Translations under genes and position numbers: made by a program | Notes under the pieces: model-generated | Told to the model about the DNA's origin: nothing | Databases searched by the model: none | Seen by the model: the letters and a program-made list of their open reading frames with translations, nothing else | Shown: in pieces, positions 9,271 to 17,624 of the stretch | Layout: the number at the start of each line of letters is the position of its first letter | Numbering within the stretch: the first letter of the stretch is position 1 | Assembly: GCA_016177225.1 (NCBI GenBank) | Contig: JACOVQ010000009.1 | Span: forward strand, 1-54,854 | Direction: 5' to 3' | Length of the DNA stretch: 54,854 nt | From: Candidatus Zambryskiibacteriota bacterium | GTDB taxonomy: Bacteria; Patescibacteriota; Minisyncoccia; Phycocordibacterales; Zambryskibacteraceae

Positions 9271-9534
9271 ATGGCAATAACACGTTCGGCTAAAAAGGCC
9301 CACCGAACCTCGCTCCGCAAGCGAGTATTTAATGCTAGGCGCAAGGACAATGTTTCCAAGACTATCAAATCTCTCAAAAAATTAATTGTGGCCGGTAAGA
9401 AAAAAGAGGCTCAAGAGGCGATGCGCCAAGTGCAGAAAGCTCTCGATAAAGCTGTTAAAGGAAAAACTATGAAGAAAAACACTGCTTCCCGCAAAAAATC
9501 CCGCCTTTCAAAATTAATTAGGAAACTCTCTTAA
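9271..9534 (+). CDS. rpsT: 30S ribosomal protein S20
   Basis: MAITRSAKKAHRTSLRKRVFNARRKDNVSKTIK, C-terminal KNTASRKKSRLSKLIRKL. Confidence 0.93.
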   Translation: MAITRSAKKAHRTSLRKRVFNARRKDNVSKTIKSLKKLIVAGKKKEAQEAMRQVQKALDKAVKGKTMKKNTASRKKSRLSKLIRKLS

Positions 9535-9653
9535 TTTGACGTAAGGGTAGATTCTGGTATTTTATAGTTGGGATAATAGAAAAGGGAAAGAAATTTTTCG
9601 AGAAGATGACATAGATTATCTTTTCGGAGTGGTATTCTTCTAGATGGCAACAA

Positions 9654-9680
9654 GGCCGGCGCGATACACGCCGGCCGACT
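9654..9680 (+). terminator. Strong intergenic hairpin, terminator-like
   Basis: GGCCGGCG-CGATACA-CGCCGGCC, 8-bp perfect stem; following T-run is weak. Confidence 0.55.
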
Positions 9681-9717
9681 TTATTAAGTTAATAAAAAAA
9701 TGTAAGCTGTCTCTTAC

Positions 9718-9792
9718 GCTCCCGTCGTTCAACGGATAGGACGCGACCTTGCGGAGGTTGTAATGTCAGTTCGATTCTGGCCGGGAGCACCA
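9718..9792 (+). tRNA. tRNA-Arg (GCG), CCA encoded
   Basis: GCTCCCG TC GTTC..GGAC G CGACC TTGCGGA GGTTG..GTCAG TTCGATT CTGGC CGGGAGC A CCA; anticodon GCG. Confidence 0.93.
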
Positions 9793-9819
9793 GATTTAAT
9801 CATATTATTTGATAAAGTT

Positions 9820-10347
9820 ATGCAATCATTATTCCTCTTTCTTTTGTTTATATTCACAACACTGAGTCATGCTTGTTTTTTGATTTTTGCCCACCGTCAC
9901 CCACAAATGTCCGAGCAAACACGAAGAAAATTTTGGCTAGCGCACCTTTGGGGGAATGGAATTGTATGGGCTGTACTTTTCGTGTGGATGATAGTCATGC
10001 AATTCACTTTCCCGCACACACTTGTAGTTTCAAATTTCGCAAAATTGACAGGATTTATTTTTTTCATTGTTGGAGTTAGTATAGTTATTAAAATTGCCTT
10101 GGTACTTAACTTTGAACATCTAATGGGTTTGCGATTTTTCTACCCAGCTAAAGCGAAACGGGTATATTCTTCTTTGTATCACGTCTTTCGGAATCCAATG
10201 TACGATGGTTTCGTGCTCATGTTAATTGGTGTTGCATTATTTTTAGGAATAAAGGAGGATTTATATCTCGCTTTAGCTTCGTTTCTACTTCTCAACATTG
10301 TTTTAGCAACAGTAGAAAATTATGAGTTCAGTTGGAATCCTTTTTAA
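9820..10347 (+). CDS. Membrane methyltransferase-like protein (ICMT/PEMT-type)
   Basis: Multiple TM segments and C-terminal NPMYDGFVLMLIGVALFLG, VENYEFSWNPF reminiscent of isoprenylcysteine/phospholipid methyltransferases. Confidence 0.5.
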   Translation: MQSLFLFLLFIFTTLSHACFLIFAHRHPQMSEQTRRKFWLAHLWGNGIVWAVLFVWMIVMQFTFPHTLVVSNFAKLTGFIFFIVGVSIVIKIALVLNFEHLMGLRFFYPAKAKRVYSSLYHVFRNPMYDGFVLMLIGVALFLGIKEDLYLALASFLLLNIVLATVENYEFSWNPF

Positions 10348-10470
10348 AAGAGTATGCCGCCGAAGAAAAACTTGAAACCCGCCTGAACGAATTCATTTGG
10401 GCAGGTTGTTAGCGGAGGTATATTAAAAGCGTGAAAATATAGGAAAAAAGATATTTCTTCACGATTATGG

Positions 10471-10498
10471 TTGACAAAAGCGTGAAAAGGACTATACT
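10471..10498 (+). promoter_or_regulatory. Promoter of fic gene
   Basis: TTGACA (10471-10476), 16-nt spacer, TATACT (10493-10498), 6 nt to ATG 10505. Confidence 0.75.
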
Positions 10499-10504
10499 TA
10501 CCTA

Positions 10505-11380
10505 ATGGCAAAAACATCTGTAGCATTTAATAAAATCAACATCCTCCGGGAAAGATACTACAAAGCATCGATAGGGAAAGATGCGCTTATTAAGCTTATA
10601 AGCGAGGCGGAAATTGCCGATCAGGTATACAACTCGAATGCTATAGAGAACAGCACACTTTCTCTTGAAGAAACAGAGAAAATACTCCTCCAGATCGATC
10701 TTGACCGATACATTTCTGAACGAGAAATATTTGAAGCAAAAAATCTTGCTCGAGTCGTGTCCTATATCGATAAAAGAGCTAAAGAGCAAGAGCTCGGCTT
10801 TGATGTCGTCTTGTCACTCCACAAGATGCTTATGTCGAACATTCGGGACGAAATTGCCGGGAGATTTCGTAGGGATGGTGAGTATGTTCATGTCGGAAGT
10901 CATATCGCTCCCGCGCCAAAAGAAATAAACGGGAGTTTTGAAAAAATGCTTTCGGAATACAACGCTACGAGTCATGAAAATATCATCAAGCGCATCGCAC
11001 GGCTTCATCTCGCTTTTGAATACCTCCACCCATTTAATGATGGTAACGGCCGCATTGGACGCGTGATCAATAACTACCTACTCATACGAGAAGGGTTTGT
11101 GCCGATAAACATCAAGTTCATAGATAGAAAGAAATACTACGACGCTTTCAAAGAGTTTGGTTCTATGGGTGCAACCAGAATTATGGAAGAGATTGTAGGT
11201 AAGGCACTTACCAATAGTTATCACAAACGCTTGGCATATTTGGAGGGCAAGAAGATTGTCATGCTTTCCGACTATGCAAAGAGCAACAAAATTTCTCATT
11301 CAAATCTTATCAACAAGGCCAACCGTCAAACCATCGAGGCCTTCTTGGAAAAAGGTGTCTGGAAGATTGGCACAAATTAG
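10505..11380 (+). CDS. Fic family protein (class II, N-terminal inhibitory helix)
   Basis: Fic motif HPFNDGNGRIGR; N-terminal SNAIEN matches the (S/T)xxxE(G/N) inhibitory motif; C-terminal HTH-like segment. Confidence 0.94.
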   Translation: MAKTSVAFNKINILRERYYKASIGKDALIKLISEAEIADQVYNSNAIENSTLSLEETEKILLQIDLDRYISEREIFEAKNLARVVSYIDKRAKEQELGFDVVLSLHKMLMSNIRDEIAGRFRRDGEYVHVGSHIAPAPKEINGSFEKMLSEYNATSHENIIKRIARLHLAFEYLHPFNDGNGRIGRVINNYLLIREGFVPINIKFIDRKKYYDAFKEFGSMGATRIMEEIVGKALTNSYHKRLAYLEGKKIVMLSDYAKSNKISHSNLINKANRQTIEAFLEKGVWKIGTN

Positions 11381-11850
11381 AATCCGAAATATTCAAGCAT
11401 CCTTTCCACAAACGGCAAAGCATGAAACTCTTCTTTCAGAAATTGCGAGAGCTTATCGTGCAGAGAATCAAAATCAACGTCGTCATTGAGAGGAATGATT
11501 ATAAGAGGCATGAGAAGTTTTTCTGAGCGCAAAATAATTTTTTTATGAGGGTGCTCCGTATCTATCCAAAAAGATTTTAGAGTGGAGTAGAGATAGCGAA
11601 TCCGGTCTCTCACTACGCCCGATTCGTCTACGACTATGTGCAAAGTATCAGGCTCGCGATTAATAAAGAGAGCTAACGAGAAAGCGCTCACCAAAATCAA
11701 GATGGCAAAAATAGTATTGCCAAAAATCACGGAGACAGTAGCTACTGCTATGGTAATGATACCTACGGACCAATACCAGTCGGTACTTCTTTCTTTGTGC
11801 TCATATTCATGAGCATCCCATTCCATTTTGAATTTAGAAGGTCTTGCCAT
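11377..11850 (-). CDS. Conserved membrane protein, unknown function
   Basis: MEWDAHEYEHKERSTDWYWSVGIITIAVATVSVIFG; two TM helices plus C-terminal soluble domain. Confidence 0.7.
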   Translation of the reverse strand: MARPSKFKMEWDAHEYEHKERSTDWYWSVGIITIAVATVSVIFGNTIFAILILVSAFSLALFINREPDTLHIVVDESGVVRDRIRYLYSTLKSFWIDTEHPHKKIILRSEKLLMPLIIIPLNDDVDFDSLHDKLSQFLKEEFHALPFVERMLEYFGF

Positions 11851-11897
11851 ACAAAAATTGTATCACAATAGTTTTTGATTTATTATGCTCAAGTGAG

Positions 11898-11985
11898 GGA
11901 GGGGTGGCAGAGTGGTCTATCGCACTTGTCTTGAAAACAAGAGTGCCGCAAGGCACCGTGAGTCCGAATCTCACCCCCTCCGCCA
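11898..11985 (+). tRNA. tRNA-Ser (TGA), CCA encoded
   Basis: GGAGGGG..CTTGTCTTGAAAACAAG.. long variable arm ..CCCCTCC G CCA; anticodon TGA. Confidence 0.94.
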
Positions 11986-11993
11986 TGAAACTA

Positions 11994-12359
11994 ATGGCGA
12001 TAGATTACGGTGCAAAGCGCGTTGGTGTTGCCTCTACTGATGAAAGCGGACTTTTCGCCATACCGCGCATGGTTCTGGAAAATAATGACCAACTGCTCGA
12101 AAAAGTCATTAAATTCAAAGAAGAACACCATATTGAGAAAATTGTTATCGGCGAATCCAGAAATTTTGAAGGCGATTACAACATCATACAGGAAGAAATA
12201 GATAGATTTAGCAATGAATTGGAAAAGTTTGGAGTAGAAGTCATATCTCATCCTGAAATTTTGACTACCAAAGAAGCCAGAGAACTCCAAGGCAACACCG
12301 CTATGACGGACGCTTCCGCCGCCGCACTGATTTTAAAAAGTTACATAGACAGCAATTGA
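11994..12359 (+). CDS. ruvX: Putative pre-16S rRNA nuclease / Holliday junction resolvase-like RuvX (YqgF)
   Basis: MAIDYGAKRVGVASTDE, ASAAALILKSYID. In-frame ATG also at 11985. Confidence 0.9.
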   Translation: MAIDYGAKRVGVASTDESGLFAIPRMVLENNDQLLEKVIKFKEEHHIEKIVIGESRNFEGDYNIIQEEIDRFSNELEKFGVEVISHPEILTTKEARELQGNTAMTDASAAALILKSYIDSN

Positions 12360-12379
12360 CCCATCGATTTAAAAACATT

Positions 12380-12454
12380 TGGTGTCCCCGGCAGGAATCG
12401 GACCTGCATCAAGTCCTTAGAAGAGACCTACTTTATCCATTAAGCTACGGGGAC
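12380..12454 (-). tRNA. tRNA-Arg (TCT), CCA encoded
   Basis: GTCCCCG TAGCTTAATGGATAAAGT..CTTCTAA..GGTCCGATTCC..CGGGGAC A CCA. Confidence 0.93.
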
Positions 12455-12471
12455 GTAGTAAAACGATATTA

Positions 12472-13635
12472 TCATTTTCTCTTATCTCTCGCTATTTTCT
12501 TGATTGCGTTCGCGACTGCGAGAACCACTTTTTTATCAAACGGGTCGGGGATGATTCTATTTGCGGTCGGTTTTTTCACCACACTAGCCAATGCTTCGGC
12601 GGCGGCAATTTTCATCTTGTCCGTAATTTGCGATACCCGGGATTCAATCGCTCCTTTGAAGATTCCGGGATAAGCAAGCACATTATTTATTTGGTTTGGG
12701 TAATCGGAACGTCCGGAACCGACAACGGCCGCGCCTCCGCGTTTAGCTTCGTCAGGCATGATTTCTGGAACAGGATTTGCCATGGCTATGACAATAGATT
12801 TATTAGCCATAGTTTTGATGTCTGAAGCCTGAAGCAAACGGGCTTTAGAAACCCCAATAAATACATCTGCGTCTATAAGCACGTCGCGAAGCGTACCTGA
12901 AGTATTCTTTTTGTTTGTTATTCTTAAAATTTCTTTCTTAATATTGTTCAAATCTTTCCTACCTTTACTTACGATACCATTGCTATCGCAGAGAATAATA
13001 TTTTTAACACCGTATTTATGCAAAAGTTTTGCAGTGGCGATACCAGCCGCGCCGGCGCCATTTATCACGACTCTTACCTTTTCTTTTTTCTTTCTCACGA
13101 TTTTCAACGCGTTAATCAGTCCGGCGAGTACCACCACCGCAGTGCCGTGCTGGTCGTCGTGCATTACTGGGATATTTAATTCTTTCTTCAATCTTTCTTC
13201 AATTTCAAAACATCGCGGGGCAGAAATATCTTCGAGGTTTATGCCGCCGAAAGTTGGCGCAATCGCTTTGGCCACAGTAATTATTGTTTCCGGGTCTTGA
13301 GTAGAAAGTACGACAGGGAAGCCATCGAGTCCGGCAAAACGCTTAAAGAGCGCGGCTTTGCCTTCCATGATAGGAAGCGCGGCTTCCGGGCCGATATTAC
13401 CAAGGCCGAGCACTGCGGAGCCATCGGAAATTATCGCCACCCCATTTTTGGTGGAAGTGAGGTCATATGCGAGCTTTTTATTTTTTAAAATTTCTAAGGC
13501 TGGTCCTGCCACTCCCGGAGTGTATGCAATAGATAAGTCGTGGCGATTATTGACCGGAAGTTTGCTCTCAACCGAGAGTTTGCCCCGAGCTTTTTTGTGC
13601 GCCGCCATGCTTAATTTTTGATAATCTGTTTTCAT
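12472..13635 (-). CDS. NAD(P)-dependent malic enzyme
   Basis: DLSIAYTPGVAGPALEI, TSTKNGVAIISDGSAVLGLGNIGPEAALPIMEGKA, MHDDQHGTAVVVLAGL, RSDYPNQINNVLAYPGIFKGAI. Confidence 0.95.
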   Translation of the reverse strand: MKTDYQKLSMAAHKKARGKLSVESKLPVNNRHDLSIAYTPGVAGPALEILKNKKLAYDLTSTKNGVAIISDGSAVLGLGNIGPEAALPIMEGKAALFKRFAGLDGFPVVLSTQDPETIITVAKAIAPTFGGINLEDISAPRCFEIEERLKKELNIPVMHDDQHGTAVVVLAGLINALKIVRKKKEKVRVVINGAGAAGIATAKLLHKYGVKNIILCDSNGIVSKGRKDLNNIKKEILRITNKKNTSGTLRDVLIDADVFIGVSKARLLQASDIKTMANKSIVIAMANPVPEIMPDEAKRGGAAVVGSGRSDYPNQINNVLAYPGIFKGAIESRVSQITDKMKIAAAEALASVVKKPTANRIIPDPFDKKVVLAVANAIKKIARDKRK

Positions 13636-13638
13636 ACT

Positions 13639-13776
13639 GTGCGTTTGTTTGACCAAATCCGAACCTATTTTGAACGGAACTAACCGCCTCGCTACGCTCG
13701 GGTGCGGCGGAATTCCCTCCACACCCCCCTTCCGCCGCACCCTCGCTTTGGGATTGCGGCAAAAATGCGTTCGCCA
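13639..13776. repeat. Inverted repeat A, left copy (flanks guaA-xre)
   Basis: Inverted copy of 15611-15760; contains hairpin GTGCGGCGGAA..TTCCGCCGCAC. Confidence 0.95.
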
Positions 13777-13795
13777 ATGTATTTTAACAAATAAG

Positions 13796-15322
13796 CTACT
13801 CCCACTCCATTGTCGCAGGTGGCTTATTTGTTATATCGTAAACAACGCGATTTACTTCCCGAATTTCATTTGTAATTCGCGTTGATATTTTTTCAAGAAT
13901 GGAGAACGGAATTTTGGAAAAGTTTGCCGTCATCGCGTCGCGCGATTCCACAATCCGCACAACCACCGGATATTTATAACTTCGCTCGTCGCCTTGAATA
14001 CCGACGCTTTTAACTGAAAGTAAGACGGCAAAACTCATCCAAATATTTTTCCAAAATTCCGTTTCCCTTAATTCTTCCTCAATAATTTTTCCGGCTTGCC
14101 GAACGATTTTTACGCGCTCCGGGGTTATCTCTCCTATTATTCGTACTGCTAAGCCTGGGCCAGGGAATACCTGCCGTACGGTTATTTCTTTCGGCAAGCC
14201 GAGTTCAAGGGCAAGTTTTCTCACTTCGTCTTTGTATAAATCTTTGAGCGGCTCATACAATTTCATCTTCAAATTTTTGGGTAATCCGCCAACATTGTGA
14301 TGCGATTTTATTTTTGAGGAATGTTTGGTTAAGCCGCTCTCTATTCTATCCGAGTAAATTGTGCCTTGAATGAGAAAACTTGCCCGTTCCTTTTTGGAAA
14401 TCTCATAAAAAATATCGGCAAAAAGTTTCCCTATGATTTTCCGTTTTTGCTCTGGCGAGCTTATTCCTTTTAGCGCGTTGAAAAATCGCCCTTCAGCTTT
14501 GACGATTTTTAAATTAAGATTTTTTCGCCGAAAAGTTTTTTTTATGAATTTTGTTTCGCTATCACGCATTAATCCTGTATCAACATAAACGGCAATTAAC
14601 TTTTTGCCGATTGCTCTTCCGACTAAAGCGGCGGCAACGGAAGAATCAACGCCGCCAGAAAGACCGATAATCATTTTATCATTGCCGATAACCTTTCGCG
14701 TTTCGCGGATTAAATTTTGAGCAACCAAAGTTGATGTCCATGATTTTTTGCATTTGCAAATATCAATAACAAAATTTTTGAGTATCCTATCGCCGTTTTC
14801 TGTATGGCTAACTTCGGGGTGAAATTGAACACCAAAGATTTTCTGTTTCTTATTTGCAAATGCGGCAATTTTAGAGTGTTCAGTACTGGCCACACATACA
14901 GATGATTTCGGAAGTTTTACGACAATATCCCGATGATTCATCCAAACATTTTTTGATTTCCCGAAACGCGCCAAAATTTCTGTTCCATTTTTAATGTTCA
15001 GGTTCATCAGCCCATATTCGCCAGATTTTCCAGAAAGAACCTTACCGCCCATCAAATGCGCGATTAGTTGATGCCCGTAACAAATACCTAAAATTGGTAT
15101 AGATGATTTCAAAATCTCTTTATCAAATTTTGGCGCGTCTTTTTCATAGACGGAGCGTGCGCCACCCGATAGGATGATGCCTTTTATAGATTTATCAGCG
15201 AGCAGTAATTTTTCGGAAATATTGGAAGGTATCACTTCGGCGCGCACGCCAAAATCTCTGACTCTTCGGGAAATCAAATGACAATATTGGCCGCCAAAAT
15301 CTAAAATTACGATTTTATCCAT
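13796..15322 (-). CDS. guaA: GMP synthase (glutamine-hydrolysing)
   Basis: GATase LGICYGHQLIAHLMGGKV, FHPEVSHTENG; PP-loop IIGLSGGVDSSVAAALVGRAIG; C-terminal YDITNKPPATMEWE. Confidence 0.97.
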   Translation of the reverse strand: MDKIVILDFGGQYCHLISRRVRDFGVRAEVIPSNISEKLLLADKSIKGIILSGGARSVYEKDAPKFDKEILKSSIPILGICYGHQLIAHLMGGKVLSGKSGEYGLMNLNIKNGTEILARFGKSKNVWMNHRDIVVKLPKSSVCVASTEHSKIAAFANKKQKIFGVQFHPEVSHTENGDRILKNFVIDICKCKKSWTSTLVAQNLIRETRKVIGNDKMIIGLSGGVDSSVAAALVGRAIGKKLIAVYVDTGLMRDSETKFIKKTFRRKNLNLKIVKAEGRFFNALKGISSPEQKRKIIGKLFADIFYEISKKERASFLIQGTIYSDRIESGLTKHSSKIKSHHNVGGLPKNLKMKLYEPLKDLYKDEVRKLALELGLPKEITVRQVFPGPGLAVRIIGEITPERVKIVRQAGKIIEEELRETEFWKNIWMSFAVLLSVKSVGIQGDERSYKYPVVVRIVESRDAMTANFSKIPFSILEKISTRITNEIREVNRVVYDITNKPPATMEWE

Positions 15323-15324
15323 AG

Positions 15325-15546
15325 CTAATCTTTAATAAGTTTCTCCATAGGCACTTCAAGGGCTTTCGCAATCCTTTGGATGACTTTTAGCGAGGGGTTG
15401 CGAATACCACGCTCTATGCCGCTAACGTATGAACGGTGAACATCGAGACGCTTTGCTATATCGCCCTGCGAAAGCCCTTGTTTTAAGCGTATTGCTCTTG
15501 CCCGCTTTCCAAATTGTTTTGAAATGTTGTCCATAACCTCTTGCAA
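15325..15546 (-). CDS. XRE-family HTH transcriptional regulator
   Basis: GKRARAIRLKQGLSQGDIAKRLDVHRSYVSGIERGIRNPSLKVIQRIAKALEV. Confidence 0.9.
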   Translation of the reverse strand: MQEVMDNISKQFGKRARAIRLKQGLSQGDIAKRLDVHRSYVSGIERGIRNPSLKVIQRIAKALEVPMEKLIKD

Positions 15547-15610
15547 TCATTGTAGCGTCTGTCGTAAAATAGGTCTATGGAGAAACATAGGTCTACATTC
15601 TTTAATTGGA

Positions 15611-15760
15611 TGGCGAACGCATTTTTGCCGCAATCCCAAAGCGAGGGTGCGGCGGAAGGGGGGTGTGGGGGGAATTCCGCCGCACCCGAGCGTTCCGCCG
15701 AGCGTAGCGAGGCGGTTAGTTCCGTTCAAAATAGGTTCGGATTTGGTCAAACAAACGCAC
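15611..15760. repeat. Inverted repeat A, right copy
   Basis: Reverse complement of 13639-13776 except one mismatch and a 12-bp insertion (TTCCGCCGAGCG). Confidence 0.95.
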
Positions 15761-15871
15761 CAGAATTAAACTTTCAGGAATTTTGCCGATTGATTCGGCC
15801 GCACGAAGCGCGGAAAGGTATGGAAACACTGGCTCGCCGCGCACGGCGCGGCTCGCCAAGCGCAGGTTCGA
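15756..15871. repeat. Inverted repeat B, left copy
   Basis: 116 bp, reverse complement of 17309-17424 with one mismatch. Confidence 0.95.
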
Positions 15872-15910
15872 AATCCCTTGCGATTTTAAGTATTTGCTTT
15901 GCCCAATCCT

Positions 15911-17461
15911 ATGAATAACGAACAACATAAATTTTTCCTCTACGCCCGCAAGTCCACGGATGTGGAAGATAAACAAGTGCGGTCTATTGAAGATCAGATC
16001 GCGGAATTACGCGCCTTTGCCAAACAAGAAAATCTGAATGTTATTGATGTTTTGATTGAAAAACAATCAGCCAAAATTCCGGGCCGTCCGATATTTGGCG
16101 AAATGTTAAAAAGGATTGAGGACGGCGAGGCCAATGGAATTTTGGCTTGGCACGCGGACAGGTTGGCGCGCAATTCTGTGGACGGCGGGCGTATCATTTA
16201 TCTTTTGGACACTGAAAAACTTGCGAGCTTGAAGTTTCCAACCCTATGGTTTGAAAATACGCCGCAGGGAAAATTTATGTTGAACATTGTATTTGGGCAA
16301 AGCAAATACTATGTGGATTCTCTTTCCGAAAACACGAAGCGCGGTTTGCGCCAAAAAGTGAAGCGCGGAGAATACCCCGGCCCCGCGCCCATCGGCTACA
16401 TCAACGACAGCCGCACAAAATCGGTGGTCGTAGACAGAAAGAAAGCAAAAATCATTCGCGGGGCCTTTGAGCTTTACGCCGAGGGCAATTCGCGGTTGGA
16501 GGATATTTCTAACTTTTTGGCGCAACGCGGGATATTCTCCCGCGGCGGAAAGAGAATCCACAAGACGAGGGCGACTTTTATCCTCTCCAATCCTTTTTAC
16601 ACTGGGTTATTCAAATATGGCGGTGAACTTCATGAAGGAAAATACGAGCCAATCATCGCAAAGAAAATTTTTGATAAAGTCCAAGAAGTTTTAAAGCAGA
16701 GAGGACGGCCGCACCATAAAACCAAATATGAGCCGCAAGATTATTGCGGGCTAATGAAATGCGGCACTTGCGGAATGTCCATAACTGGCGAATACAGGAT
16801 TAAGAAGCAGAAAAACGGAAATGTCCACGACTACATTTACTATCACTGCACGAAAAAGAACAAAGCGGTAAAATGTCCCGAATCCTGTATTCGCCAAGAG
16901 GAACTGGACAAACAAATTTCCTCTCTGCTTCAAAAATTTTCTTTGCGTTCGGATTGGGCGGAAAAATTGCTTGCTATGGCAGAAGCGGACAAAGAAAAAT
17001 CCACCCAATCTGTTTCTGCTTTTGTTCTTGAATCTCAAAATAAAATCCACGCCATTCAAACGAAGCTCCAGCGACTTCTTGACGGCTATTTAGAGCAAGA
17101 TATTGAACGCGAAATATACCGCAAACAAAAAACAAAACTTCTTTTAGAAAAGAAGTCGCTGGCCGAGAAAATGGCGCGGATTGAACAAAAGCAGAATGAT
17201 TGGCTCGAACCGATGAGAGAATGGATAAAAGTCGCTTCAAACCTCGTCAAAATCGCAAGGGATAGCAACCTTCAAGAGAAGAAGGTTGCTGCCAAAGAAA
17301 TCTTTGGCTCGAACCTGCGCTTGGCGAGCCGCGCCGTGCGCGGCGAGCCAGTGTTTCCATACCTTTCCGCTCTTCGTGCGGCCGAATCAATCGGCAAAAT
17401 TCCTGAAAGTTTAATTCTGGTGCGGGATGCAGGGGTCGAACCTGCGGCCTTCGCTGTGTAA
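15911..17461 (+). CDS. Large serine recombinase (resolvase/invertase + recombinase + zinc ribbon)
   Basis: FFLYARKSTDVEDKQVRSIEDQIAELRAFA, AWHADRLARNSVDGGRIIYLL, ..CGLMKCGTCGMSITGE.. zinc ribbon and coiled coil. Confidence 0.95.
   Translation: MNNEQHKFFLYARKSTDVEDKQVRSIEDQIAELRAFAKQENLNVIDVLIEKQSAKIPGRPIFGEMLKRIEDGEANGILAWHADRLARNSVDGGRIIYLLDTEKLASLKFPTLWFENTPQGKFMLNIVFGQSKYYVDSLSENTKRGLRQKVKRGEYPGPAPIGYINDSRTKSVVVDRKKAKIIRGAFELYAEGNSRLEDISNFLAQRGIFSRGGKRIHKTRATFILSNPFYTGLFKYGGELHEGKYEPIIAKKIFDKVQEVLKQRGRPHHKTKYEPQDYCGLMKCGTCGMSITGEYRIKKQKNGNVHDYIYYHCTKKNKAVKCPESCIRQEELDKQISSLLQKFSLRSDWAEKLLAMAEADKEKSTQSVSAFVLESQNKIHAIQTKLQRLLDGYLEQDIEREIYRKQKTKLLLEKKSLAEKMARIEQKQNDWLEPMREWIKVASNLVKIARDSNLQEKKVAAKEIFGSNLRLASRAVRGEPVFPYLSALRAAESIGKIPESLILVRDAGVEPAAFAV
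17309..17424. repeat. Inverted repeat B, right copy (covers recombinase 3' end and tRNA-Val acceptor)
   Basis: 115/116 identity with reverse complement of 15756-15871. Confidence 0.95.
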
Positions 17462-17494
17462 AAGCGCTGCTCGTACCAACTGAGCTAATCCCGC
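17418..17494 (-). tRNA. tRNA-Val (TAC), CCA encoded
   Basis: GCGGGAT TAGCTCAGTTGGTACGAGC..TTTACAC..GGTTCGACC..ATCCCGC A CCA. Confidence 0.94.
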
Positions 17495-17533
17495 GTTGGA
17501 ACGATATTATCATATATTGTATGCTTCATGCAC

Positions 17534-17616
17534 GAGCGCGTGGCGGAACTTGGTATACGCGTGCGATTCAGAATCGTATGCCGCAAGGCTTGGAGGTTCA
17601 AATCCTCTCGCGCTCA
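17534..17616 (+). tRNA. tRNA-Leu (CAG)
   Basis: GAGCGCG..TGCGATTCAGAATCGTA.. variable arm ..GGTTCAAATCC..CGCGCTC A; no CCA directly encoded. Confidence 0.9.
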
Positions 17617-17624
17617 CACCAAAC

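Larger units (their letters stand above)
15756..17424. mobile_element. Recombinase unit bounded by inverted repeat B, abutting tRNA-Val
   Basis: 116-bp inverted repeats flank and overlap the 3' end of a large serine recombinase; outer end overlaps the tRNA-Val acceptor. Confidence 0.6.

Noticed and set aside
12472-13740. Malic enzyme starting at 13740 as in the ORF track
   Set aside because: The N-terminal extension is translated repeat A; MKTDYQKLS at 13635 is the plausible start.
13649-13885. ORF MTKSEPILNGTNRLATLGCGG... and its copy at 15547-15750
   Set aside because: Translation of inverted repeat A; coding potential is an artefact of the repeat.
15325-15546. XRE gene as antitoxin of a toxin-antitoxin pair
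   Set aside because: No toxin-like partner adjacent; the neighbour is guaA.
15855-15885. T-arm-like GCAGGTTCGAAATCCC as tRNA fragment
   Set aside because: No matching acceptor, D or anticodon arm nearby; it is the inner edge of repeat B.
15577-15918. ORF across repeats A and B
   Set aside because: Low-complexity translation of repeat DNA, no conserved domain visible.
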